A stretch of DNA of 64,000 bases from Prauserella isguenensis (lineage in GTDB: Bacteria > Actinomycetota > Actinomycetes > Mycobacteriales > Pseudonocardiaceae). The stretch spans positions 434,001 to 498,000 of the forward strand of contig NZ_JACHWU010000002.1 in the NCBI RefSeq assembly GCF_014191605.1, read 5' to 3'. The position numbers and the translations under genes are program-made. The notes beneath the pieces are model-generated. The model saw nothing but the letters and a program-made list of their open reading frames with translations, searched no databases and was not told where the DNA came from. This document shows positions 40,823 through 48,425 of this stretch, piece by piece; positions within the stretch are counted from its first letter, which is position 1, and each line of letters opens with the position of its first letter.

Positions 40823-42031
40823 TCATGCCGCATCCAGCTCGTCCAACAGCTTCGTCCGGCGCAGGTCGAGCACGTCGGCGACCTCGTCCAGGCGGTCCGG
40901 GAACAGGTGCCCGTAGACGTTGAGAGTCATCGCGGCGTCGGTGTGTCCAAGCATCTGCTGCACCACCTTCACGTCGGCCCCGGCCGAGATGGCGAAGGAC
41001 GCCGCAGTGTGCCGCAGCTTGTGCGGGGTCAGGCCGTCGACGTCGAGCTTGGCGCCCGTCACTGCACGGTTGAACTCGCGAACTCGCCAGTTGTTGCTCC
41101 GAAGTGACTCACGCCGTGCCGTCGTGAACACCAGGTCGTCCGCTCCCCTGCCGCTGACCAGTGGCCGCAGCACCGGAACGAGCGAGGCCGGGAACGACAC
41201 CGTGCGCCGCTTCCCTGTCTTGGGCAAGCCCTCATGCTGAACGCCGTTCAGCTCGTAGAACGTCGAGACCACCCGGATACGGCGCTTGTCCAGGTCCACC
41301 TTGCCGACGCGGAGCGCAGCCGCCTCGCCCCACCGGATGCCCGTGTACGCAAGAAGCAGGATCAACGCCTTATTGACCGCCGCACAGGCGGTCGGCCGGT
41401 CGTATTTCGTCCTCAGCTCCCCCGCGGCCTGCGCCAGGCGTTCCACCTGCTCATAGGTCAGGTAGACGTGTTCCGCCTCCGGGCGCACCGGCAGCTTCAC
41501 GCCCCGTGCCGGGTTGACGGTGATCCGGGACGGGGTGCACCACTCGAGCACCATCGCGAGGACCCGGTACGCGTGGCGAACCTGTGACGGCCCGAGGCTG
41601 CTTCCGCCGTCGTTCGTCGACCGGAGCAGCTGCGCAACCCAGAGGTCGATGTCCTCGCGGGTGATCTTGTTCAGGGGAAGATCACCCCACCGCACGTTCA
41701 CGTGATTGTCGAGAAGCCCCCGGTACTTCCACCAAGTCGACTTCTTGAGGTCGTGCCGGGTTTCGAGCCATTTCTCCGCAGTATCCGCGAACGTGACCTT
41801 CGCCAGGGACGGATCCACATAGGAACCCGACGCTAACGAGTCCTCCAGACGTGCCCGGCGGTCGTCCGCCTTCACCTTGGTCGGTGCCGCCTCCGAGCGC
41901 AGCTTTCCGGCCGGGTCGTAGTAGCGCACCAGCCAACGCGCCGGCGGCTGGCGGCCGTTCTCCTTCGCCCGGCGTACGGCCGCCTTGTACTCGCTCGTCT
42001 TCTGCCGGTCGTACACCCACGCGCGTGCCAT
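40823..42031 (-). CDS. int: Tyrosine-recombinase integrase of the AICE
   Basis: A 402-residue site-specific recombinase that should integrate and excise the element at tRNA-Pro. It has an N-terminal AP2-like/SAM-like arm- and core-binding part (to about 190) and a C-terminal catalytic domain with Arg233 (AYTGIRWGEA), His337-x-x-Arg340 (PHKLRHTAA), LGH at about 362 and nucleophile Tyr373 (NVYGH). The ATG at 42031 overlaps the excisionase stop (ATGA). The gene ends next to attL, the usual AICE place. A broken relative lies just beyond attR. Confidence 0.95.
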   Translation of the reverse strand: MARAWVYDRQKTSEYKAAVRRAKENGRQPPARWLVRYYDPAGKLRSEAAPTKVKADDRRARLEDSLASGSYVDPSLAKVTFADTAEKWLETRHDLKKSTWWKYRGLLDNHVNVRWGDLPLNKITREDIDLWVAQLLRSTNDGGSSLGPSQVRHAYRVLAMVLEWCTPSRITVNPARGVKLPVRPEAEHVYLTYEQVERLAQAAGELRTKYDRPTACAAVNKALILLLAYTGIRWGEAAALRVGKVDLDKRRIRVVSTFYELNGVQHEGLPKTGKRRTVSFPASLVPVLRPLVSGRGADDLVFTTARRESLRSNNWRVREFNRAVTGAKLDVDGLTPHKLRHTAASFAISAGADVKVVQQMLGHTDAAMTLNVYGHLFPDRLDEVADVLDLRRTKLLDELDAA

Positions 42032-42207
42032 CAGATTGCCTCCTGGTTGTCGAACCAGGCGTCGACGTCGTCGGCGCGGTAGCGGACGTATTTGCCGACG
42101 CGGCGCCCTGTGGGGCCGTAGCCCTTGCTGCGCCATTGGTAGAGGGTGTTTTTGGGGATGCCGAGGTAGTCGGCGACGTCATTGATGCTGAGCAGCTTGT
42201 TGTTCAC
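42031..42207 (-). CDS. xis: Excisionase (MerR-type helix-turn-helix)
   Basis: A 58-residue DNA-binding protein: LLSINDVADYLGIPKNTLYQW followed by a GPTGRRVGKYVRYRADDVDAWF wing, the classical AICE/phage excisionase module. Such proteins bend DNA at att sites and steer the integrase towards excision. GTG at 42207 is the start. It overlaps the RepSA gene by 29 bases and the integrase start by four, so replication, excision and integration genes form one coupled unit. Confidence 0.93.
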   Translation of the reverse strand: MNNKLLSINDVADYLGIPKNTLYQWRSKGYGPTGRRVGKYVRYRADDVDAWFDNQEAI

Positions 42208-43540
42208 GGTGGTACTCCTCGCTGTACTTGGTTTTGCGGTCTTGGCGGATGCGTTCGGCGATGCCGGCGGCGAGTTCGCGTTCGGCGTCGTCGCGGTAGC
42301 CGGTGCCGTCGAAGCGCCAGTCGTTGACCACGGCGACGGTGTCGGCCCGCTCGGTGAGGCCGAGGCGTTCGAGGGTTTGGGCGTGGCGGTAGGCGCGCCG
42401 ATCGCCACGGATGACGCGGAAGGTGGTCGAGTAGCGCTGTGACTTGGTGAGGAAGTGGCCGCGGAAGCCGAGCATGTGTGCCCAGCGCCGCAGGTTCAGG
42501 TCCTCGTAGTCGGCCAGCCCGCCGAGGTCCCAGCAGGTTTGCACCATCCGCCGGTGATGCTCGGAGATCCGCAGATGGTCGATGTCGCGTTGCGAGCGGA
42601 TGGGCCGGTCGGCGGCCTCGCTCTTACCGGTGCCCTTGGTGGCGTACTTGGCGATATATCCGGCGATGCCCTCATCGGTGACACGGCCACGGTCGGTATC
42701 GCCGGAGCCGGATTCGATGTGGCGCACGTCGACCTGATCGCCCCACTCGAGCACCAGCGGCGCCCCATCCGGCCGGGCGATGCTCACCGACACCGCCGCG
42801 ACCGCGGCCAGCAGGGCGTCTTCCAGCAGGTCCGGGGTGGCCCAGGCCGGCGGAGGGTCGATCGCGCCCTCGGGGCCGTCGATGCGGACGACGGCGTGAA
42901 AGTGGATCAGGCCGCGCCGCTGGTACTCGGCGACCTTGCCGTAGGACAGGCGGGCGTGATCGCGCAGGTCACGGACCCGAATCCCGGCCCGTTTCGCGAT
43001 CTCGCGGCGCAGGCGCATGGTGAAGCGCTGCCACAGCACCCCCGCGTTGGCCTGCCAGAGCACCGCGCCGACGTAGTCGTACTCGTCGGGGTCGATCGCG
43101 GTTCCGGCCCGCGGGTCGGCGTCGGGGTGGACCTCGCCGCAGCCGCACGGGATGCGCTTGCCGGAGGCTGTGGTGCGGGCTTGATGCACCCGGCCGAACG
43201 ACGGAGCGGTCAAGGTGGCGAACACGCGGGCGCGGTCGGCGACGGTCTCGGGCACGCCCTTGGTGCCGCCGCAGAGTCCGGCGCGGACGAGGTGGAAGGC
43301 GTCGGCGGCGTAGCGGTCCGAGCAGGACGGGCACACCGAGGAACGCCGATTGCCGCACGGGGCGAAGATGTGCCCGCTGTGGTCGTGCAGCACGTACCCG
43401 GTGCGGGTGTCCTGGAGTTGGTGTGCTCCGTAGAGGCGGACCGGTTGGGCGCAGCCGTTGACCGCGCGCACCTTGGCCCGCCATTTCTCATAACCGGTCG
43501 AGCGCAGGCGGTGCGCCAGCCGGTCGTCCAGTGTCTCCAT
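42179..43540 (-). CDS. repSA: RepSA-type replication initiator
   Basis: A 453-residue rolling-circle replication protein as in pSAM2. An N-terminal cysteine region (FAPCGNRRSSVCPSCSDRYAADAFHLV) resembles a zinc knuckle. The catalytic part has RRGLIHFHAVVRID (a HUH-like motif, His-x-His). The C-terminal half includes GYIAKYATKGTGKSE, which carries a Tyr typical of nicking enzymes. It should nick the double-strand origin of the excised circle. ATG at 43540 with AAGGGGGC upstream is preferred to GTG at 43570. Confidence 0.92.
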   Translation of the reverse strand: METLDDRLAHRLRSTGYEKWRAKVRAVNGCAQPVRLYGAHQLQDTRTGYVLHDHSGHIFAPCGNRRSSVCPSCSDRYAADAFHLVRAGLCGGTKGVPETVADRARVFATLTAPSFGRVHQARTTASGKRIPCGCGEVHPDADPRAGTAIDPDEYDYVGAVLWQANAGVLWQRFTMRLRREIAKRAGIRVRDLRDHARLSYGKVAEYQRRGLIHFHAVVRIDGPEGAIDPPPAWATPDLLEDALLAAVAAVSVSIARPDGAPLVLEWGDQVDVRHIESGSGDTDRGRVTDEGIAGYIAKYATKGTGKSEAADRPIRSQRDIDHLRISEHHRRMVQTCWDLGGLADYEDLNLRRWAHMLGFRGHFLTKSQRYSTTFRVIRGDRRAYRHAQTLERLGLTERADTVAVVNDWRFDGTGYRDDAERELAAGIAERIRQDRKTKYSEEYHREQQAAQHQ

Positions 43541-43638
43541 CGAGCAGAGGCCCCCTTTTCCGTTGTGCACACGAAAAAGGCGGGGTCACAGCCACCGTGT
43601 GGCCATGCCCCGCCCCCGTGTGCGGTGTTGCGTGTCGG

Positions 43639-44367
43639 TCAGCTCAGGACCGGGTGTCCGTTGCGGGCGGTGAGTTGGTCGGCGATACGCGCGGCCATCT
43701 CGCCCGGCACCCGCATGTGCGTCTGGATCTCCTCGGTGGTGAGCTCGCGGCCCTCAGCGCGGGCGGTGTCGACCAGCCCGTCCAGGCGGCTCGCCAGTTC
43801 CGGCGGCAGCTTCACCCGCGGCACCGACGACGGCCGGCCCGGCTGCGGAGCAGGTGCGGGATCAGCGGCACCTGTCGGTTCCGAGTCGGCCGAGGCTGGC
43901 GCCGGGTCCGGAGGCACGGGTGCCGCGGGCGCCGGTTCGAGTTCCGGACTTGTCTCCGGTTCCGAGGCGGGTGCGGCCCGCATGAGCAGTTTCACCACCA
44001 CGAGGAACCCGAGGGCGGGCATGGCGGCCACGATCCACCCGGCCACGCTCGGTTCGGCCAGGGCGACCTGTGCGGCCATCTGGATGCCGAAGGCGGCCAC
44101 CAGCACCACCATCGGGAAGGTGACCTTGCGGGTCTGTCCACGGGCGTGATCGCGCTGGATCTCGAACCCGGCGACCACGGCCATGCCCTCGATCACCACC
44201 GCCGTCGCCCAGGCCAACCATCCGGTTTGCCCGTGGTGGACGGCCCACTCGTGGGTATGGGTGAACCCGGCCGCCGCACCGATGCCGCCGAGGACGCTGG
44301 CCACGGTGATGCGGACGAGGTTCACCAGCCGCCGATGTTCCGCGGCTCCGGGACCTGGCGGGCTCAT
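43639..44367 (-). CDS. DUF2637 membrane protein (SpdB-like spread protein)
   Basis: A 242-residue protein. Four hydrophobic segments lie in residues 10-125, followed by a Pro/Ala/Glu-rich linker and a C-terminal helical region (LPPELASRLDGLVDTARAEGREL, THMRVPGEMAARIADQL) resembling a small winged helix. DUF2637/SpdB proteins assist intramycelial plasmid spread with TraB. The ATG start overlaps the upstream stop (ATGA). It is co-directional with the transfer genes. Confidence 0.87.
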   Translation of the reverse strand: MSPPGPGAAEHRRLVNLVRITVASVLGGIGAAAGFTHTHEWAVHHGQTGWLAWATAVVIEGMAVVAGFEIQRDHARGQTRKVTFPMVVLVAAFGIQMAAQVALAEPSVAGWIVAAMPALGFLVVVKLLMRAAPASEPETSPELEPAPAAPVPPDPAPASADSEPTGAADPAPAPQPGRPSSVPRVKLPPELASRLDGLVDTARAEGRELTTEEIQTHMRVPGEMAARIADQLTARNGHPVLS

Positions 44368-44621
44368 GTGTTCCGCCAGTTCGGATCGGTGGCCTGGTCC
44401 TCCCACATCTGGACCGCGCGGCGTTTGTGTTCGGCCTCGGCTTCGAGCACGGCCGCCGTACGGCGGTTCCACTCAGCCATGTCGATGCATGCCCTGCGGT
44501 GCGTGAAATCGTCGCTGCGTCCGTAGTAGTAGGCGTGCAGTATGTCCGGGTACTCGTTGATCACGCCGTCGAGCTGGTCTCCGTGCTCGAACGGCCACGC
44601 GGGGTGCAGTCCTACTATCAT
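44364..44621 (-). CDS. Small AICE protein of unknown function
   Basis: An 85-residue acidic/polar protein with no recognised domain. It is rich in Trp, Tyr and His (PAWPFEHGDQLD, HAYYYGRSDDF), and the C-terminal helix is charged (AAVLEAEAEHKRRAVQMWE). ATGA overlaps on both sides place it in the transfer operon. Proteins like it are found only within such elements. Confidence 0.75.
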   Translation of the reverse strand: MIVGLHPAWPFEHGDQLDGVINEYPDILHAYYYGRSDDFTHRRACIDMAEWNRRTAAVLEAEAEHKRRAVQMWEDQATDPNWRNT

Positions 44622-45049
44622 CGGCCATCACCCACCGGGCCGAGGGCGGACCATTTCTGCAGCATCCGCCGCCCGCTGATGGTCAGCCGCAGTGGCAGTA
44701 CCGGGCGGTTCCCGCGGCCCGTGCGGCCGGTGAAGGTGTCCCGGGCGGGGCAGCGCTGGACGTACTTCTGCGTGATCAGGTGGTGCACCAGATCCCCATC
44801 GAGGGCGGTCTTCATGTGCCCTTCCGGGTCGATGACCACGACCGTGTCGGTGTCGTCGAGCAGTCCGAACTGGCCGAGTTGCACTTCCGCCAGCACGTCC
44901 TTGGCCACCGATGCGGCAGCGGAGGGCGTCTTACGCGTCCGGCCCCGCGTGGGCGGGCACTGGCGCGAGGACTGTGTCACCGGCGCCAGGCCACCACCGG
45001 TGGAGTTGCCGAACAGGTCGAGTTGGTCGCGTGCCGATTTGTGTGTCAT
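44618..45049 (-). CDS. AICE protein of unknown function
   Basis: A 143-residue protein. The N-terminal 55 residues are polar; the middle holds VLAEVQLGQFGLLDDTDTVVVIDPEGH, and the C-terminal part (LVHHLITQKYVQRCPA, LRLTISGRRMLQKWSAL) looks like a degenerate winged helix. A DNA-related role is conceivable but not shown. It is coupled to both neighbours by ATGA overlaps. ATG at 45049 is chosen because it overlaps the upstream stop. Confidence 0.72.
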   Translation of the reverse strand: MTHKSARDQLDLFGNSTGGGLAPVTQSSRQCPPTRGRTRKTPSAAASVAKDVLAEVQLGQFGLLDDTDTVVVIDPEGHMKTALDGDLVHHLITQKYVQRCPARDTFTGRTGRGNRPVLPLRLTISGRRMLQKWSALGPVGDGR

Positions 45050-45267
45050 CGGACCTTGTCCTTTCCGATCTTGCCGAACTCGCGCTCGCGCAGCTCTGCC
45101 ACGCCGAGCCACAGGCCGAGTCCGACGCAGCCGAAGACCACGGCCGCGCTCCAGAACAGTGGTGAAAATCCCTGCGCGGTGTGAATCATCCAGAGCAGCA
45201 GCAGGGCGGGGACGGCGTACTTGCCCACCAGCCACGCCCGCCACACGAAAAATCCCCAACGCCACAT
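45046..45267 (-). CDS. Small AICE membrane protein
   Basis: A 73-residue protein with two hydrophobic segments (about residues 14-29 and 34-52) and a charged C-terminus (ELREREFGKIGKDKVR). Its position directly downstream of the translocase gene fits the short Spd/membrane proteins that accompany TraB in AICEs. ATG at 45267 follows a GGAGGAACG-like site. Confidence 0.78.
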   Translation of the reverse strand: MWRWGFFVWRAWLVGKYAVPALLLLWMIHTAQGFSPLFWSAAVVFGCVGLGLWLGVAELREREFGKIGKDKVR

Positions 45268-45301
45268 GGCGCGTTCCTCCGTTCGTTGTTGGTGAGCTGT
45301 G

Positions 45302-46669
45302 TCAGGCGACAGCGGTGAGGTGCTGGCCGGTGCCCCATCCGGCGCGGACGAACGAGACCAGTTCGTCGATCTCGTGATCGGCCACATAGGCGGCCCGCAC
45401 CCGCATGGGCACCCGTGTGCGTTGGCGGATGACGTAGCCGATGCCCGCGGTCTCTGGGGCGTTCGGGATCTCGTCGGCCAGCGCCCCGCGCAGGCGGGCG
45501 TTCTCGCCGAGGACCATGTCCACCTGCGCGGCCGCGGTGACCCGCAGGCAGATGCGGATGGTGAACAGCTCGCGGACCGGGACGGTGTCCTTGGTCGGTT
45601 CCTGCACCAGCGCGGTCACGCTGTGCCCGGTCGCCCGGCCCTGCGAAGTGACGATCGCGAGCTTCTTGCGCAGATTCCGCGCAACGGTGCCGTCGCCGTA
45701 GGCGAGCAGCGAGCCGATCTCGTCGATGATCAGCACGTTCAACGGCGTGACCCGCGACAGCTCCAGCTTGCGGGTCCCCTGTTCGGAGAACTCGCGCTGC
45801 ACCCGCTGCAGGTCGTCCACGAACTCGTCCACCAGCTCGGAGCACTCGCCTTCGTCGGTGGCGTAACGGTGCGCGATCCCTTCGAGCTTGGCGAACTCCA
45901 TCTGCTTCGGATCGCAGATCCACAGCCGCACCAGCCCGTCCCGGATCAACGGAGCCAGGGCGCGCAGCTCCGACATGGGGATCGAGTTCTTACCCGCGCC
46001 GGTGGCACCGGCGATGAAGGTGTGCTGGCCCAGCACCGGGAGGCGCCAGTCCGCGCCGAACTCGGTCTCGCCCACGTACACGTTCTTCAGGTCGACCGCG
46101 TCGGGCTCGTCGGGCATGTCCGGGGCGTCGATGGTCTCGGTGAACGGCTCGTCCCGTTCGATCACCAACCCGAGCACACCGGGCTTGACCTTTTCCACCG
46201 CCACCCGCCGGGCTCGGAGCGCTTCGGTGAGTTCGTCGAGGTTGGCCTCGAACTTGCGGGCCGACATCCCCTGCGGGATGCGCACCCACACCGTGTCCAC
46301 CGTGGGCGAGTAGGAGCGGGTCTTGATGATCCGCGGGAACTGCTCCTCGCCCGACTTGCGATGCACCACATACAGATCACAAGCCCGCAGGGCGTTGTGC
46401 CAGCGCGGCCCGAGATAGGCCGACCAGCGGCGCCGCCAGGCCCGCATCCGCGGTGCAGCCCAGTGGTCGAACGTGGCCGGATGCGCCCGATACCAGCCAC
46501 ACAGCCCCGCCGCGGTGCCGCCAGCGATCATGCCGGTGGTGGTCCATCCCAGTTGCGTGCCCGCGGCCACCGTGCTCGCCGGGGCGAGGACCGAGCCGGG
46601 GTGCCGGGCGGTCCAGAGCGCGGCCTTCATCTCGCGGCCGGTGCGACGCTTCGAATCCGGGGTCTTCAT
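45302..46669 (-). CDS. traB: FtsK/SpoIIIE-type DNA translocase TraB
   Basis: A 455-residue ATPase that should pump double-stranded element DNA between cells. The N-terminus has one or two hydrophobic stretches (residues 18-58). The RecA-like motor has a P-loop-like GATGAGKNS (about 224-232) and Walker B LNVLIIDEIGSLLA (about 304). The usual Ser/Thr after the P-loop Lys is Asn. The C-terminal region has TRVPMRVRAAYV then an acidic helix, where TraB proteins recognise the clt repeats. It is shorter than chromosomal FtsK, as usual for AICEs. An inverted repeat CCTTCCG/CGGAAGG lies at 46685-46700 just upstream. Confidence 0.92.
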   Translation of the reverse strand: MKTPDSKRRTGREMKAALWTARHPGSVLAPASTVAAGTQLGWTTTGMIAGGTAAGLCGWYRAHPATFDHWAAPRMRAWRRRWSAYLGPRWHNALRACDLYVVHRKSGEEQFPRIIKTRSYSPTVDTVWVRIPQGMSARKFEANLDELTEALRARRVAVEKVKPGVLGLVIERDEPFTETIDAPDMPDEPDAVDLKNVYVGETEFGADWRLPVLGQHTFIAGATGAGKNSIPMSELRALAPLIRDGLVRLWICDPKQMEFAKLEGIAHRYATDEGECSELVDEFVDDLQRVQREFSEQGTRKLELSRVTPLNVLIIDEIGSLLAYGDGTVARNLRKKLAIVTSQGRATGHSVTALVQEPTKDTVPVRELFTIRICLRVTAAAQVDMVLGENARLRGALADEIPNAPETAGIGYVIRQRTRVPMRVRAAYVADHEIDELVSFVRAGWGTGQHLTAVA

Positions 46670-46801
46670 GGTGTTGTTCCGTCCCTTCCGAGCGGAAGGA
46701 CCGGCCCCACCCCGGGTGCCGCCATGTTCGGCCGGACCCAGAGGGAGCCGGTCCAGCCAAACTGTCGATGTCGTTGTGTCTTGTCGTGGTCGTTGCCGGG
46801 A

Positions 46802-46984
46802 TTACTTGTCGATCGCTGACCGGGCGTCGATCAGCTCCGTGGTCAGCTCAGCCATCGCGCGGGCGGCCTTGTTGTGGTGATTGCGGAACCCGTGCTCGTT
46901 GATCGGCATCCCCCGAGTGGCCCGCCGCAACTGCCGCAGGGCGGTGTCCACGTCGTCGATGACCCGGTCCAGTTGATGAGACAT
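46802..46984 (-). CDS. Small helical AICE protein
   Basis: A 60-residue protein predicted to be mostly helical (LDRVIDDVDTALRQLRRATRG, ARAMAELTTELIDARSAID). No family is recognised. It lies seven bases after the next small gene and is likely co-transcribed with it. Confidence 0.68.
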   Translation of the reverse strand: MSHQLDRVIDDVDTALRQLRRATRGMPINEHGFRNHHNKAARAMAELTTELIDARSAIDK

Positions 46985-46991
46985 GTGCTGC

Positions 46992-47255
46992 TCACACCTT
47001 CCACGGCCGAGACATCAACTCGGCCTCGAACTTCTTGGCCGTCATCCGCATCTGGTCCAACTCGCCGAACGCCTTGGCCCGCAGCCCCTTCAACTCGCCC
47101 TGCGTCGGCACGGTGAACCCGGACTCGGTCGTGCCCTTGCCCACCCGGGCGATCAACTTGTCCAGCTCGTCGAACTGCTCGGCCACCAAGTCCATCGCCG
47201 ACACGAACTGCGCATACCGCTGCACAGCCAGCTTGTTCACACCAGGAATCTCCAC
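46992..47255 (-). CDS. Small helical AICE protein
   Basis: An 87-residue protein with a long helix (YAQFVSAMDLVAEQFDELDKLIARV) and a second helical part (GELDQMRMTAKKFEAELM), probably a small coiled coil. GTG at 47255 lies one base after the preceding stop, with AAGGGGA before it. Function unknown; found in the transfer-operon leader region. Confidence 0.72.
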   Translation of the reverse strand: MEIPGVNKLAVQRYAQFVSAMDLVAEQFDELDKLIARVGKGTTESGFTVPTQGELKGLRAKAFGELDQMRMTAKKFEAELMSRPWKV

Positions 47256-47256
47256 C

Positions 47257-47424
47257 TCAGGTCCCCTTCCGGATCACGTCCTGGGCGTGCCGCAGGCCCT
47301 CGCAGAACCCGGCCTGCCACGCCCAGTCACTCGCCGGTTCGGCCAACGCGCTCTGCCGGTCGCGCTCCAACCGTGACGCCCACCGGCGCACCATCCGCGC
47401 CATCTGAATCGGCCTCGAACTCAT
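47257..47424 (-). CDS. 55-residue AICE protein
   Basis: A short gene (ATG at 47424, TGA at 47257). The protein begins MSSRPIQMARMVRRWASRLE and ends with WAWQAGFCEGLRHAQDVIRK. The Trp-rich amphipathic helices and the one-base spacing to the next gene support real coding. No family assigned. Confidence 0.6.
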   Translation of the reverse strand: MSSRPIQMARMVRRWASRLERDRQSALAEPASDWAWQAGFCEGLRHAQDVIRKGT

Positions 47425-47471
47425 CACCCATACCGCCCTTTCTTCTCTTTCTTGCCGGACTTTTCACCAGG

Positions 47472-47561
47472 TCACATCGGCCACTGCGCGCCGCACACCG
47501 TGCACGTCGCCACACCCGCCGGAGACAGCCAGAAATGTGCACTGCACACGTGCTTACCCAT
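47472..47561 (-). CDS. 29-residue mini zinc-finger protein
   Basis: A very short gene (ATG at 47561, TGA at 47472) with a near-perfect ribosome binding site GGAGGTGA before it. The protein has CSAH near residue 6 and CTVC near residue 21 (C-x2-H-x11-C-x2-C), enough to bind one zinc ion. It ends in AQWPM. It is the first gene of the long minus-strand transfer run and may be a DNA- or protein-binding adaptor. Function unknown. Confidence 0.68.
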   Translation of the reverse strand: MGKHVCSAHFWLSPAGVATCTVCGAQWPM

Positions 47562-47885
47562 GTGCTTTCACCTCCCCGGCCCGTTCGGGTCGAAGGTGCA
47601 CACACCGTTTCCACCCGCCATGTCCCATCACACCCTTCACATTGTTTCCGCGTGGTAGAACCCCAAGACCCCCGGAGAAAAACGCCGGGAGTCAAGGCGC
47701 GCCACCACGAATCAGGCGCGTTTTTTGGCATGGATCGGCCCACTCTGGAATTCTCAAGGAACAATTAAGCGCGCTGGCCCGACTCGAAAACGGGCCGCCA
47801 GCCGCAATTCTGGGCAGCGCTCCAAGGTGGTGATTCGCGAGCCGGGGGAACTCGCGGCCGGACACCTACCGGCCGGTGTGCCGGA
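47562..47885. other. Regulatory gap in the AICE
   Basis: A 324-bp gap upstream of the small-protein run. It holds an AT-rich island at 47745-47765, a TTGACT box reading on the minus strand at 47690-47695, and several hairpins, including a 10-bp stem at about 47858-47884 just after the SCO3933-like gene. It is the likely promoter region of the transfer run. Confidence 0.5.
47698..47726 (+). terminator. Hairpin with T-tract on the plus strand
   Basis: CGCGCC (47698-47703) pairs with GGCGCG (47715-47720), followed by six T. It points on the plus strand although both flanking genes are on the minus strand, so it may block antisense transcription. Confidence 0.5.
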
Positions 47886-48269
47886 CTACGCGGCGGACGA
47901 CAGGCCACCCTGCCCGGCAGGCTTCATCCCAGCCGCCTTGAACGACAGACCCGAGTTCACATTCCCCTGCTGGTCCTTCATCGCCCACGGCGAGCCGGTC
48001 GCGTCGATCAGCTCCACATACATGCCCTCGTCGAACTCGTCCCCCGGGTCCGTCGCCAGCGTGACCTTGATTTCCTCACCCTTACCCACGCGGCCCCCGT
48101 CCGGCCGAGGCTTGCGCTTCGCGAACAGCGACACCACGAACTGCTGCGAGCCGTCCTCGTAGTTCGTCACCGGAACGACGTTGCCGTTCTCGTCCTCGCG
48201 CGTCTTCATGACCGGCGCCTCCGACACCATCAGCTTGAACCCGCCCAGGTCCACCGGGATGTTCCTCAT
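47886..48269 (-). CDS. SCO3933-family regulatory protein of the AICE
   Basis: A 127-residue protein. The opening MRNIPVDLGGFKLMVSEAPV and the beta-rich middle (QQFVVSLFAKRKP, VTLATDPGDEFDEGMYVELID) match the SCO3933-like proteins found in AICEs and actinomycete plasmids. The family is believed to be regulatory or DNA-associated; its mechanism is unknown. ATG at 48269 follows GGAGGAC. It is divergent from the XRE regulator, and the three palindromes between them suggest shared control. Confidence 0.85.
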   Translation of the reverse strand: MRNIPVDLGGFKLMVSEAPVMKTREDENGNVVPVTNYEDGSQQFVVSLFAKRKPRPDGGRVGKGEEIKVTLATDPGDEFDEGMYVELIDATGSPWAMKDQQGNVNSGLSFKAAGMKPAGQGGLSSAA

Positions 48270-48282
48270 GTCGTCCTCCAAG

Positions 48283-48294
48283 TGCAAATTTGCA
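48283..48294. promoter_or_regulatory. Operator palindrome copy 1
   Basis: TGCAAATTTGCA, perfect 12-bp palindrome, 13 bp upstream of the SCO3933-like start. Confidence 0.85.
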
Positions 48295-48346
48295 TGTTCT
48301 ACAGACAACGTTAGGCAAGGTAGGCAGCCGATGGCAAGTCTGTTCG

Positions 48347-48358
48347 TGCAAATTTGCA
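48347..48358. promoter_or_regulatory. Operator palindrome copy 2
   Basis: TGCAAATTTGCA again; here the symmetry extends to 14 bp (GTGCAAATTTGCAC, 48346-48359). Confidence 0.85.
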
Positions 48359-48389
48359 CTCATCACCCGTTCGGCCCAATGACGGCCAG

Positions 48390-48401
48390 TGCAAATTTGC
48401 A
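48390..48401. promoter_or_regulatory. Operator palindrome copy 3
   Basis: TGCAAATTTGCA, located where the -35 element of the XRE promoter would be (TACCCT at 48413-48418 is a good -10). Confidence 0.85.
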
Positions 48402-48425
48402 GGTCACGGGTTTACCCTGGTTCGC

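Noticed and set aside
47570-47645. A 24-28-residue leader peptide overlapping the mini zinc gene
   Set aside because: A frame from GTG or ATG near 47620-47635 exists, but the ribosome site is poor and the composition is uninformative.
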